Notes: generated by a model not told the origin, from the letters alone. DNA of 64,000 nt from Purpureocillium takamizusanense (GCF_022605165.1 NC_063072.1:1364001-1428000); one strand, 5' to 3'; positions 37,785 through 48,867 are shown, numbered from the stretch's first letter. Program-made: numbers and translations.

Positions 37785-39774
37785 CACGGAGGAGCACAGG
37801 CGCCGCAGCTGCTGCACCAACAGCAAAGGAAAAAACCGACAAATCAACAAGGGTCACTTGGGTTCGATTATGTTGTTTTTACACTCTTGCTTCCATTTTC
37901 TAAGAAGCGGCCGGGGAGCCATCGGCCGTATGCATCACGACGAGTTGGGCGTTTGGGTTCTCAGAGTATGAAATTTGCCTTACGCCGTTCATCACCGGCA
38001 GGAATCGCTCGAGGAGAGTCGCCGCGCAGCAGAGCAAAGACGGGCTTGACGTCGGACAACGGGCACCCGAGGAGGAGAACCGAGGACGAGCGGCCCATTG
38101 CGGCGGGATGTCTGTCTGTCACTGGTCATGATTCCGCGCGTTGGGGCCGTGTTTATGTAGCGAAACGAATCGAGTATCTAGTCTTCCAGACTACCGCCTA
38201 CCCTTCCTTTATGCCTTGCCGACTGCAACGCTATGGTGTTTTTGTTGTCACCTCTCAACGAGTTTCTCCGAGAAACCGAGCACCACCTCCTCAACGCCGC
38301 CGCCCGCAACATGTACAAAAACAACGACATGCAATGCACGATGGGAAAAAAGCAAGATTGGCCCGAGTTGCTTAGTATCCGTAGCACTGACGGTTGCCCG
38401 TCCGGTAAACCGAGTCGGTAGTTACGAGCGAGCACAAAAGGATGGGATGGGAATTTGATTCCGTCCGGGACACCCGTCATCATCGTCTTGTCGTCGTCGT
38501 CGTCGTCGTCGTCGTCCGTATCGGGATGCAAAACCGTTGGTGTCCAACAACCCCTCTCTCCACAACCAACCAACCACCACCCCACCCTGCTAGCTGTTAA
38601 AGCACGGAGCCACCCGTCAACACAACCTAACAAAAGCTGCTGTACTGTACTGTAGCAAAGACCAGAGGGGAAAAAAAACCAAGGGAACAGTTCAGGGGGC
38701 CCATCAACGCCTCCCGACATCGGCCGGTAGCGGCGCCTCGAGAATTGCCCTTCGTCCATGGAATGAAAACCGGCCCCCACCTCCCCCAATGATCATTCAT
38801 TCAATTTTGCCAGGCCAGCTGGGCTCCATGATGGACCGACTGGCGTGAACTTGACTTGGCTGGTGGCCCGCGCCGAGCCAGCAAACTGATATGAAAAGAG
38901 TTCGGACCAGTGGACGTGGGAATGATAACTTTACATACTGTGCGGAGTGCAGTACCGGTTTGCGCGGTATTGCTCTATATACCCTTCATATGTAGCAACA
39001 CTACTGCTATTACCTACATCGTACGGATACCAAAAGGTGCCCCACTGGTCATCATGCAGGTTCGTCAGCGCACGTAGGACTTTTCCTTTTGCCTGTTGAC
39101 TTTTACTCTTTCTTCTTTCTTTACCACAGCCTGTACTACAAGTGCTTCGTACTTCGTGCGTGGCTAGATACTGCCAACCTACTTGGCCCCCTCTCCCCTT
39201 TCCTCCGCGACGCTACACGCCGCCGCCCATGCACTTTTTGCGACAGCCTGTCCGCCACGAGTAGCAGACCGCGCAGACAGCCTGGCAACAAAAAAACAAG
39301 ACAAAACCCTACACGTGGAAGAAGATGGGGTGAATGAAGATGGGACGAGGCAGTAAAACCATCCACGGCGGGCGGCAAAGACGAAACCGCGCAACACTCG
39401 TATGTCCAAACCTGCCCGCCTTCCTCTAGAATTCCTTCTCCTCGTGGCGAAGAGCAGACCACAAATACAACCAAGCCGCCCAGCTTTCTCCCCGAAAGGC
39501 GCGCAAGGGCCACAGGCGAGATGTATGCTAAATTGACAGAGAAACAAAGAGAGGGGAATATAAGAGTATGAAGGTTGGAGCGGGGAATCGTCCCTCACTC
39601 CGAGTGGGGAATCCCAAGAGCCAAGATAAACCAACACGAAACTGGATCTATGGATAGCTGCGCCGACGACACATGTCTCTAAGGTGTCCGGTTGTCGTGA
39701 CGAATCCGAATCCATGCCTACTTGTCCTCGGAAAGAATGCAAATGCGTCAAGCGTCGTCTGGTATTGGGTCCGC
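37785..39774. other. Convergent intergenic region between the carrier and thr4
   Basis: 3' flanks of both genes. It contains a GTC/GAC trinucleotide run (38483-38515) and cytosine- and adenine-rich stretches. No gene is supported. Confidence 0.6.
38483..38515. repeat. (GTC)n trinucleotide microsatellite
   Basis: About ten GTC units in the 3' flank between the carrier gene and thr4. Confidence 0.9.
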
Positions 39775-41793
39775 TCATGCTTGCGACAGCTCCTGCTCGA
39801 CCTGCGCCTTGACCAGGTCGCGAACCTTTCGCCAGCCGTTCTCCACGTCGCTGACGCGCTTCTCCTTCTTGTCCAAGCCGATGAATTCGGTGGGGAGCAC
39901 CTGTTTCTCAAAATCGAAGCCCTCCTCGTCATGCAGAGCCATATCTACGGCGCCCGAGAACTTGGCGGGGTGTGCCGTCGATAGCGAGATGTGATGTACG
40001 CCAGGGCCGGCGCGGCTCACTGATCTCAGGGTCGCGGCGACGCCCACAGCGGTGTGAGGGTCGAGCACGTAACCCACCTTGCGGTATAGCTTCTGGATGG
40101 TCTCGATGGTCTGGGTATCGTCGACGCGCTCGCTTTCAAAGTCGCGCTTGGCGTATGTGAGGACGTCCTGGTACACTGGGCCAAAGGAGCCCGTAGACTT
40201 GAGCTCCTTGAGCCACTTGCTGACCTCTTGCCCGGCCTGCTTCTTGTTCCACAAGTCGTCCATGCCCGCCGAAGCCGCAAACTCGTACGCCAGGAACCAC
40301 AGCAGCCGCTCGAAGTTGCTCGACACGAGAATGTCCATGGCCGGGCTGAGCGTCTCCTTCACGCCGTCTTCGTGCGCCAAGACACCGTCGACCGCCAGGC
40401 CACCGCTTGCCTCGGGGCCCTGCGCCTTCTTCTTCTCGTACTTGCCCGACTTCCAGAACCGGTCGAGGATGTCGTTCTCGTTGGTCGCGATGACGAGCTT
40501 GTCGACAGGCAGGCCCATGCGCATCGCGAAGTAGCCCGCCAAGATGTCGCCAAAGTTTCCTGAAGGAACGACAAACCGAACCTTGTCACCGAGTTGGAAG
40601 TCGGATTCGGACCTAGCCAGGGAAAAGTATGAGTGGAAATAATAGACGACTTGGGCAAGAATTCGCGCCCAATTGATCGAATTGACGGCGCCGAGGTTCA
40701 ATGACTTGTTGGCATCGTCGTCGGCCAGGATGGATTTGAGAATGTCCTGTTCTACTGTCAGCAGACTGCCTCGCGAACGGGGTCTCTTGGTCGCTACTAC
40801 CTGGCAGTCATCGAACGTGCCCGCGATAGCAAGGTTGTGGACATTCTTGTCAGGCACAGTCGTCATCTGAAGCTCCTGAATGGGGCTGACACGACCCTTG
40901 GGAAACATGATGAAGACGGAGACATCTTGCTTGCCTCTCAGACCGTAAATGGCAGCAGAGCCGGTGTCTCCGCTGGTGGCGCCGACAACAGTCAAGTGAT
41001 GTCGGTCTGATGCAATGTCAGCTCACATGCCAGGGGTTGCGCATAGCCGACATGCGTCGTCAATGTCGGTTGGCTCGAACTGTGTGTGCGCGCGCGTCTG
41101 GGGGTTGCGTGTAGGTGGGGAAGTAGGCATACCTTTTCCTGTCTTGCCCTTGTTTTTCCTGACCAAGAAATACTCGAAGAGGTTGCCGAGGAACTGCAGG
41201 GCGACATCCTTAAAGGCAAAAGTTGGGCCGTGGAAGAGTTCCAGCAGGTACTGCTTGTCCTCGAGGTGGACAAGCGGTGTTACTTCCTTGCTGCGAAAGG
41301 TCGAGTAACTTCGGTCGACGATGTCCTTGAGATCGGCGCGGGGTATCTCGGAGGGAGAGATATAAAGGGAGAGGATCTCGAGGGCGAGCTCGGGGTAGCT
41401 CAGGTCCTTCCAACTCTGCCACGAAGAAGAGGCGTCGGGGATCGCTTCGGGGATGTACAGGCCGCCATCGGTGGCGAGACCCTTGAGGACGACCTCCTCA
41501 AAGGACAACTGTGCCGCCTGTCAGCACGTCGAACCATGCGAATAGCATTGGACCCGCGTTTGGGAGCAACAAGTGATTGCCGTCGCAGCGAATTGAGGCT
41601 CTCGGAAGGGAGAGAGGGGCAAGGGGCACAGGCGATGACGGGTTGGCGGGGCGAGAGGGGAGGAGAGCAGTAGCATTGAGGAGGGCATTCTAGCACCTAC
41701 GCCATAATCTTCGCCGCGCGTGCTGAGGTATCGCTGCGACTGGGTGTGAGTATGGGCAGACGACCCGTTCTCAACGTTGCCGTTTTGCGCCAT
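39775..41793 (-). CDS. thr4: Threonine synthase
   Basis: Exons on the minus strand are 41793-41701, 41508-41133, 41006-40801 and 40746-39775, giving 548 residues. The protein belongs to the fungal/bacterial class of threonine synthases: RYLSTRG near the N terminus, LKGLATDGGLYIPE, and the PLP-lysine motif FHGPTFAFKDVALQFLG (Lys131). The PLP-binding and catalytic core follows: VVGATSGDTGSAAIYGL, VNSINWARILAQVVYYF, VVPSGNFGDILAGY and IATNENDIL. It converts O-phosphohomoserine to threonine and phosphate, the last step of threonine synthesis. Introns are 192, 126 and 54 bp. The 54-bp intron (40800-40747) is a multiple of three and has no stop, so an unspliced mRNA would stay in frame with 18 extra residues between DDCQ and DILK. 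Family conservation argues that it is removed. Confidence 0.96.
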
Positions 41794-41835
41794 GGCGTTT
41801 GCGGCGAGACAGCGTCGGAGAAGGTTCGGTGAGGA

Positions 41836-41862
41836 AGGAGGAGGAGGAGGAGGAGGAGGAGG
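41836..41862. repeat. (GGA)n repeat in the thr4 leader
   Basis: Nine GGA units lie 43-70 bp upstream of the thr4 start codon, read as TCC on the mRNA strand. A pyrimidine-rich leader is common in fungal housekeeping mRNAs. Confidence 0.8.
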
Positions 41863-42018
41863 CTGCGGCGGCGCGGGTTTGCAGCGATTTTGCCGGGCTG
41901 CGGGTCGCGATTGCGGTGGCCGGAGGAGGGGTTTATCGTTGCGTCAACGGCGGCTCCAACACGTGCTTGTGACCGATGCCGGTTCGAGAGGAGGCCGAGA
42001 AAAAAAAAGAACGAGCGG

Positions 42019-42025
42019 TGACTCC
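42019..42025. promoter_or_regulatory. Candidate Gcn4/CPC1-type element upstream of thr4
   Basis: A TGACTCC match lies about 226 bp upstream of the thr4 start. A second TGACTC core is on the minus strand near 42485. The bZIP regulator of general amino-acid control binds TGACTCA-like sites. The match is imperfect and short, so this is only suggestive. Confidence 0.25.
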
Positions 42026-43921
42026 GGAGGGCAGGGAATCGCGCGCAGACGCTGTCCTCAACGTGCAGGAACCGGGGGGCCAATGCAGAAGCGACCGCCC
42101 GATACAATGGGTGACGATGGAGGGGGGGGGAGGGGAGCGAGGACGGGCGAGAAAAGAAATGTCGGCAGACAAGACGCAACGGCGGAGAGGGGACAAAAAG
42201 TCGGTAGTAGCAGGTACTTTGCACATGTACCTGAAGTTTTGGCCCGCCCCCGTGAGGTCTGCTAGAAGGAGCCCGGTATCCGGCCAGTGGGCGGGGGCGC
42301 TGCGACCGCCTCAGGCACTGGACGGGCTGCTGGCTGGCTGGGCCTCAGGTGGGCTGGGCTAGCACTGGCCACCGCCGGGGCGCTCGCTCCAGTGTGGGCA
42401 GCCAGCACGCAACTAGGTAACCCCCCCGTCCATCCCTTCCACATTACGTAGCGGGGTGGGTGATGCGCAAGTCGGAGCGCAAAAAGAGTCAGTCTGTCAG
42501 TCATCAGTCAACCACACTTTATTAGTTAGGCTCCGGCCCTGGATGCCTGGTTCCGCGACGCCCCTCCCTCATTGCCAGATTGCGTCTAGTGCGGGGTGGG
42601 TTTCTTGGTACATTGGTACCTAACTCGTGCTGGCGCACACCTCGGGCGATTCGTTGAGTTGACGTTGCGTGCCTGAACGGACGGACGGACGCTGTGCCTG
42701 CCGCTGGGAGACAGCAACGGGTGCCCGTGTACTTCGTATGTGTGTCGGTGCCGGCAAAGGGGGTTGGTCCCATCTGCTGCAATGGAATACAGTACTAACT
42801 AATGCAACTACGTACCTTGAAGCACGACTTCAGTCGAGGCACATGCCTCTTCTCTCACTCGACTTTATCATCCCCCACAGCCTCGCTGCTCATCATCACC
42901 CAGCAATCAACTACTGCCAAGTACTACTCCTACGTACATACCCACGCACCACCCGTCCCGCCGTCGCCGCCGCCGCCGTCAACGCCGTCTCGCCGCCGTC
43001 GTCCCTCCACGCACTCGCTGCCCGCCCGCCCACTGTCCGTCCGCCCGTCGCTCCTTGTCCCGGGCCCCGCCGTTTCTCATTAGCGTTCCGTCCGTCATGT
43101 GCCCCTTGTCGGCCACGGTGCCGAAGCCTCTCGACAGGAAGAAGGGTCACAACCCGTGCAAACGGAACAACATGAGACGCAAACCCCCCCCCCAAACGCT
43201 CTCGTCACGGGTCCCGTGCGGAAACGGCGCTTGTGTTGCTGCCGCACACGATCCATCTTCCCTTGCATCACCACGTCTCAAGCTGCCCCGGATATGCCCT
43301 TCGCCGCGACGAAACTTACCCGGACCTGGCTCCGTGGCCAGCCGCTGTCCCTTCCCGTGTTGCCCTCAACATCACAATGGCCCCCCCACCCTTACCGCTT
43401 CGTCCACCTCGCTCGCCGAGCATTCTGCCTCGTGGCTCCTCTCGCCGTGCCGCCTGCCGCCACACGAGGTCAGGTAGGTATGCAGCAGGTCGGTCGCATG
43501 CTCCGTGAGCAAAGGCCAGACAGGTGCCACGGCCCCGCCCATGCAACCCGCTATGCACGCCGATCGTCATGGCGCGTCGTCTCCTCAACGGCTGGTTGGC
43601 TCAGCCCGCAGCATCCCGCGTTGACCTCCTGCTGTTGGCTTGCTGTGCCTGTTTGACTTTGATCAAAGGTACGAAGTACGAAGTACCTACCGACATACAT
43701 TTGTCGTCCAGCCAAGCTTGTAATTGGCGACCCCCCGCGCAGTGCCCCGTACGCACAAAGCTATGTCTTCAATGCCTGCAAGTCCTCGTCGGCAGCTGCG
43801 TAGTTCGACTGTCCGCCGTTGGCCTTGTGAAACCCGTCCAGTCCCAAATCACAGCGCTTGGTCCCCAGGGCTGCTCAAGCCCCCGTCGCATTCCCCCTCC
43901 CCGGGAAAGATTCTGCCTTCC

Positions 43922-45562
43922 TTACTTGCGCAGTGATTTTAGAAGTGGCGCTATCCTCAACCGTTTACTCAGCCCGACACGGTAGACCGGCTTCCCCGTA
44001 CTGTCCAGCTTCGAGGTACTCCTGTTGTTCGGCACGGTGTCATTCACCGGCAGTTCCTTCTTCCCAAGCTCAGATGGCTCCTTTCCTGTCTTCTCCGGCA
44101 CGGGCACCTCCACGAGATCTGTGGTTGTCTGTTTCGGCCCGTCACGCGTGCCCTCCTTTGTGGATGAGCCTCGTTGGGGATCTGTGGTTGAAGTTGGCAC
44201 TCTCGGCTCATTGTCCACGTCACCTTCCGAAGCAAGATCCGTCTTCGTGACATGGCTGAGCTTCCTGTCGGCGGCCGCCTGTACCGCTGATGCATCATCG
44301 GTGACGGACATAGCATGGTCGTCCTTGGCGAGGGTCTCTCGTTTCTTCGGTCTCCCCCGTTTCCTCTTGGGCTTGGCCGCAGCTTCTTGGGTGGCTGATG
44401 TCGATGTGGCATCCGGCTTGTCCTCTCGGCCTTTCTTTGGACGTCCTCGCGGCCTCTTGGGTTTTACCTGGCTCTCCGGGGCGGTGTACTCGGAGCCCTC
44501 ACTTTCCTCTGCCTTGGATGCCGCCCAGACCTCGTCACCCTTGCCCACGCTGTGTGACGGGTTGGTCGCCTCTCCTGTGCTTGTGCCACCTTGTTTCGCC
44601 CTCGTTGCCTTGGGCTTTGGTGTCTGCGTTGGCGGAGCCATAGATGTAATCACGTCGGGAGACGAATTGCGCCGTTGTCGTGGCGTTGGGCTGGTCCTTC
44701 TTGTGACTCTTATCATCTCGTGTTCCGGTGTTCTCACCGTTAGACCGACGTCGAAAGAAGATAACATGTGGCTCCTCTGCGTGTTGACGTTTGTCGCGGT
44801 TCCGCTGGATCCCACTGCAGGGTTGCGTACCTCCATAATCCTCCCAGCTGGACTACTAAACGGTGCCTCCACACTCTGGTACTCGCGCTTTTGGCTTGCG
44901 GAGAGTTGTCTTGGAGCAATGAGAAGAGGTGGTGAGGTCCTGTCCATTGGTAGGTTGACGCCTTGATCCGCGGCAAATTCGGTGCTGACGCTTTGTGAGG
45001 CCGCCGATGGAAGCCCGCCATCTGGAGGTAGTTCGACCAGACTCACATCATTGCTGCTTCTCTGAAAGTCCCTGGAGGCGCCTACCTTCCTTCTTTTCCG
45101 CCTCTCATGGATGGGCTCGTCGTAATTGTCGTCACTAACGCTCTCGTAACCGAGCATCTCCAGATTTCTGCGTAGACCTCGGGTAACTTTGACGGATGTG
45201 GTTCGCTTGGCAGATAGCGGCTTGATTCTCTTTGCAACGTTGGCTTCGGGGCTGCTTGGGATATTCCAAAGATCGTTTTGAGCATCCATCCGACTAGGAG
45301 TCGCGGTCCGGCCCGCAGCATCGCCCACCTCTAGACCTTCACCTGCGCCGGCGGTCAGAGCCTGCTGGTCACCTGCAGCTTTGTGCTCGTTGTAAATATT
45401 CTGGAAGAGGACCGGGTCCGTTGAGTTCGTAGTATGGCTACCACGATCAGAGGACCGCGTCGCCAGGAGCAGCCCGTGTTCAGCCGGTTCTTCTGGCGCA
45501 AGTACATGGTCTTGTGCGCCATCAGAATCGTCATCTGAGTCGGCGATTATGGCCGGAGGCAT
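43922..45562 (-). CDS. AT-hook DNA-binding protein with conserved C-terminal motif
   Basis: Single-exon frame of 546 residues starting MPPAIIADSDDDSD. Two AT-hooks are clear: KPKRPRGRPKKG (about 367-378) and KPKRKRGRPKKR (about 397-408). Both have the GRP core that inserts into the minor groove of AT-rich DNA. A basic patch (HERRKRRK) near residue 153 could be a nuclear localisation signal. The rest is Ser/Thr/Pro-rich and probably disordered, with SPTPRQRR and RTTSVKVTRGLRR patches. The last 23 residues (YRVGLSKRLRIAPLL then KSLRK) form a short motif that I recall at the C terminus of related fungal AT-hook proteins, and may be a protein-binding peptide. The role is probably chromatin-associated; the partner is unknown. 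A GA-free open frame of this length with a family-like N terminus supports the start. Confidence 0.85.
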   Translation of the reverse strand: MPPAIIADSDDDSDGAQDHVLAPEEPAEHGLLLATRSSDRGSHTTNSTDPVLFQNIYNEHKAAGDQQALTAGAGEGLEVGDAAGRTATPSRMDAQNDLWNIPSSPEANVAKRIKPLSAKRTTSVKVTRGLRRNLEMLGYESVSDDNYDEPIHERRKRRKVGASRDFQRSSNDVSLVELPPDGGLPSAASQSVSTEFAADQGVNLPMDRTSPPLLIAPRQLSASQKREYQSVEAPFSSPAGRIMEVRNPAVGSSGTATNVNTQRSHMLSSFDVGLTVRTPEHEMIRVTRRTSPTPRQRRNSSPDVITSMAPPTQTPKPKATRAKQGGTSTGEATNPSHSVGKGDEVWAASKAEESEGSEYTAPESQVKPKRPRGRPKKGREDKPDATSTSATQEAAAKPKRKRGRPKKRETLAKDDHAMSVTDDASAVQAAADRKLSHVTKTDLASEGDVDNEPRVPTSTTDPQRGSSTKEGTRDGPKQTTTDLVEVPVPEKTGKEPSELGKKELPVNDTVPNNRSTSKLDSTGKPVYRVGLSKRLRIAPLLKSLRK

Positions 45563-46110
45563 GTCGTGAGCAAGTGACAGAGAGAATCGGCCCCTTCATT
45601 GGTCCATGTCTGCTTTCGTTGCTCCCGAAATGATGGAGGGTTGAGACGCGATGGTGTCTTGGGTGAGGAGCAGCCCCACGACGCGAATCCACGTGACTCC
45701 CATTTGGCCAAAAAGCACTGGCCACATGCTGGTTTATATGGCTGACGCGCCGCCCTTTTTGACCAAAGCTCTGCCAACAAGCATGACAAAAAGCGCTCTC
45801 TCATAGTGGTGGCATTGAGTTAGTGCCGTAACGCTTAACTTCTCACTCACATACAGAGCATTGTCACTTCTTCCGTCATGAATCTTATTGGCAGTGTTTA
45901 CATCCACAATTGCTGAGCATTCGAGTCCAATCGTAGTTGCCCAGGTTGAATCGGGTATATCATTACGCTGTATGCTGTCTACCAATACTTGCACATCCTT
46001 TCGTTTTTGGTGATCCCAACCGGCAAATGGTATCGTCAGTTGTGGTCAATGGGTATCAACGTCCCCCATCGGACCACACTCTTCCCCTAAACGCCATCTT
46101 GTTGAAGACA
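45547..46110 (-). pseudogene. Possible spliced gene or gene relic upstream of the AT-hook gene
   Basis: On the minus strand the frame open from 46045 reads LTIPFAGWDHQKRKDVQVLV, then SIQRNDIPDSTWATTIGLEC and VDVNTANKIHDGRSDNALY. Its residue composition is unlike the Arg/Pro/Ser-rich chance ORFs elsewhere. A good GTGAGT donor follows at 45850, with a CACTAACTC branch-like site and AG acceptors near 45800, about 50 bp away. That looks like a real fungal intron. Downstream the frame could run to 45734 or, with another acceptor, to 45547, just inside the AT-hook gene start. Upstream a stop at 46046-46048 blocks the frame, and an ATG-led segment near 46100 (MAFRGRVWSDGG) needs a poor donor to join. 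I do not recognise the family. It could be a small gene, a decayed gene or a leader exon. Confidence 0.3.
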
Positions 46111-46441
46111 ACTTGGCTGAGTTAAATTCCTTCATATTGATGGGAACTTCCAAAGTTGAGGCCCCTAAACAGGGGCGCAAATGCACATAATGTTGAATGC
46201 TCGCCAAACCGTCGTCCATACCTGTCCCATTTTGCCCTCAGTTGTAAACTTTTGGGATGCATCAAAAACACATCTCGTCGTCACCCCATCCATAAACGCC
46301 GATGTTGAAATCGTAGCCGGCTTAAAACAGAACGAGACAGAGTCTCTCATCAAATCTGGCAGTCTAGTTGAACACAGTCCCCCACACGCACACGCGCCAT
46401 CAACTCAGGGTGCGGTTGTTCGCACCTCACCTCGGAGTCGC
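45563..46441. other. AT-richer interval between the AT-hook gene and met6
   Basis: Clearly poorer in GC than the rest of the window from about 45.8 to 46.4 kb. It must contain the 3'UTR of met6 (next to 46.4 kb) and the promoter of the AT-hook gene (next to 45.6 kb). The possible spliced frame described separately lies in it. Confidence 0.5.
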
Positions 46442-48867
46442 TTATTTGGCGTACTTGGTGCGGAAGTACTTGGCGGCGTTGACCATGTTGACCAGGGCCT
46501 CCTTGGTCTCCTTCCACTGGCGGGTCTTCAGACCGCAGTCAGGGTCAATCCACAGCTGGTCAGGCTTGAGATACTGAAGCATCTCCTCGATGCGGGCCTT
46601 GATCTCCTGCTCGCTGGGGACACGGGGAGAGTGGATGTCATAGACACCAGGGCCGATGTGGCGGGGATAGGCAGAGTCGACAAAGACGCGGAGAAGCTTG
46701 GCATCCGACTTGCTGTTCTCAATGGACAGGACGTCAGCATCCAGGGCGGCGATGGCGTGGAAGAAGTCCTGGAACTCGGAGTAGCAGAAGTGGGAGTGGA
46801 TCTGAGTTGCATCCTCGACACCGGAGGTGGAGAGCTTGAAGGCCTTGACGGCCCAGTCAAGGTAGGCATCACGCTCCTTGCCGGAGCGGAGGGGAAGACC
46901 CTCACGCAGGGCTGGCTCGTCGACCTGGATGACGTCGACGCCAGCCTTCTCGAGATCGACGACCTCGTCACGCAGAGCCAGAGCGAGCTGCTGTGCCTGC
47001 ACAGACTGGTGGACATCATCACGAGGGAAAGACCACCGCAGGCAGGTGACGGGACCCGTCAACATGCCCTTCATGGGCTTGTTGGACACCGAAACGGCGT
47101 ACTTGGACTCCTTGACCGTCATGGGAGCAGGGCGAGAGATGTCGCCGACAATGATGGGCGGGCGGACGCAGCGAGAGCCGTAGCTCTGGACCCAGGCGTG
47201 GGTGGTGAAGGCATAGCCGTCCAGGCGCTCGCCGAAGTACTGAACCATGTCATTGCGCTCGGGTTCGCCGTGGACGTAGACGTCCAGGCCAAGCTCCTCT
47301 TGGATCTTGACATTGTCAAGAATCTCCTTTTCGATGAACTTGTCGTACTCAGCCTCGGTGATCTCGCCCTTGGTCAACTTGTTGCGCTGAACACGAATCT
47401 CCTTGGTCTGGGGGAAAGAACCAATAGTGGTGGTGGGGAACAGGGGAAGCTTGAGCTTCTTCTCCTGGGCGTCGATGCGGACGGGGAACTCCGACTTGCG
47501 CTTGTGGTCCTGCTCGGTGACCTTGGACTGGCGGTCCTTGACCTGGGGGTTGTTGGTGCGAGTCGAGGTGGCGCGAGCCTGCATGGACTTGGCGTTGGCC
47601 TCGAGCTGCTCACGGACGGCAGCGGGGCCCTCCGTGACAGCCTTAGCAATAACGGCAATCTCGACAGCCTTCTCGGAGGCGAAAGAGAACCAGTCAGCGA
47701 CCTCAGGGTCCAGCTTCTTCTCGCTAGCCAGGGTGTGAGGAGTGTGGAGGAGGGAGCTCGAGGTGGCCACGATGACGCGGTCCTTGCCAAGCTTCTGGAT
47801 GGCGGACTCGACAGTCTCAATGGCGCGCTTCATGTTGGTCTTCCAGATGTTGCGGCCGTCGACGACACCGGCCGACAGAACGGTCTTGGGGCCAAGGGCA
47901 CCAATGACGGTCTCGAGCTGCTCGGGGTTGCGGACAAGGTCAACATGGACACCATAGACGCCCTTGGGGAGAGTCTCGAGGTTGTGGACGATGTCACCGA
48001 AGTAAGTGGTGAAGACGATCTGGGGGATCTTGTCACCGAGAGCGGCAAACTTCTCGTAGGTCGGCTTGAAGGCAGCCTTGGCCTTGGCGGGCAGGTCAAA
48101 GACAAGGACGGGCTCGTCAATCTGGACAGTGTCGGCACCGGCCTCCTTGAGCTGAGTCAAGAGCTGCTCGTAGACAGGAACGAGCTTGTCGAGCAGGTCG
48201 ATGGGGTTGACGGACTGGCCACGATCGGCCTTGCCGAGGTGGAGGAAGCTGACGGGGCCGACGAGGACGGGGCGGGTGTGGATGCCGGCCTCCTTGGCCT
48301 CCTTAAACTCGACAACAGCCTTGGGGCTGTCGACCAGCTTGAAGGTCTGGTTGTCCTGGAGAGTGGGCTTGACGTAGTGGTAGTTGGAGTCGAACCACTT
48401 GACCATCTCCAAGCTGGGGACGTCAACTCCCTCCTTCTGGTGGCCACGGCCCATGGCGAAGTACTGGTCGATGGTGTCAAGGCCATCTTTGGTGTACCGC
48501 TCGGGGACGGCCTTTTCGAAACAGACGTCAGCAAGTTAGTCTGAACGGTGAACATTATGTGATGAGAGGTATACTCACACCGAAGTCCTGGATGTGGCAG
48601 AGGACCTGGTCGTACAGGGCGAAGTCGTTGCTGGGGATGACGTCGACGCCGGCGTCCTTCTGGATCTTCCAGTGGGCGAGACGGAGGCGCTTGGCCTCGG
48701 CGAGGAGATCGGCCTGGGACAGCTTGCCGCCCCAGTCTGAGCATGTCAGCAAAAGGGGATCAAGGCTGTGGCAGTTCTAGACGTGGAGTCTTACAAGCCT
48801 CCGTGGCCTTCTTCAGGTCACGGTTGACTCCCATACGGGGGAAACCGAGAATTGCAGACTGCACCAT
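46442..48867 (-). CDS. met6: Cobalamin-independent methionine synthase
   Basis: Exons on the minus strand are 48867-48795, 48736-48579 and 48511-46442, giving 766 residues, the normal length for the MetE/Met6 family. The N-terminal barrel begins MVQSAILGFPRMGVNRDLKKA. The C-terminal catalytic barrel has FPTTTIGSFPQT, GLDVYVHGEPERNDMVQYF, MKGMLTGPVTCLRWSF and VIQVDEPALREGLPL. By my count the zinc ligands are His651 and Cys653 (HSHFCYSEF), Glu675 (LSIENS) and Cys736 (DPDCGLKTRQW). It transfers the methyl group of 5-methyltetrahydropteroyl-triglutamate to homocysteine in the cytosol. Third-position bias is strong; it creates a 787-codon antisense frame that should be ignored. The gene is on the same strand as thr4 and the AT-hook gene. 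A likely 5'UTR intron precedes the start. Confidence 0.97.

Larger units (their letters stand above)
41794..43921. other. Intergenic region between thr4 and the AT-hook gene
   Basis: Promoter of thr4 and 3' flank of the AT-hook gene. It contains a tandem GTACGAAGTACGAAGTAC motif at 43669-43686, a GTACTTCGTA at about 42729 and Pro/Arg-biased chance ORFs. No gene is supported. Confidence 0.55.

Noticed and set aside
39775..40995. 406-codon uninterrupted frame in threonine synthase
   Set aside because: It reads through the 54-bp intron; the family is continuous from DDCQ to DILK, so the intron should be removed.
44025..44966. 313-codon plus-strand frame opposite the AT-hook gene
   Set aside because: Antisense shadow; the minus strand carries clear AT-hooks.
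46181..48544. 787-codon plus-strand open frame
   Set aside because: It is the antisense of met6. The strong third-position C/G bias of met6 removes stops on the opposite strand; the Leu/Gly/Val/Asp-rich translation has no family resemblance.
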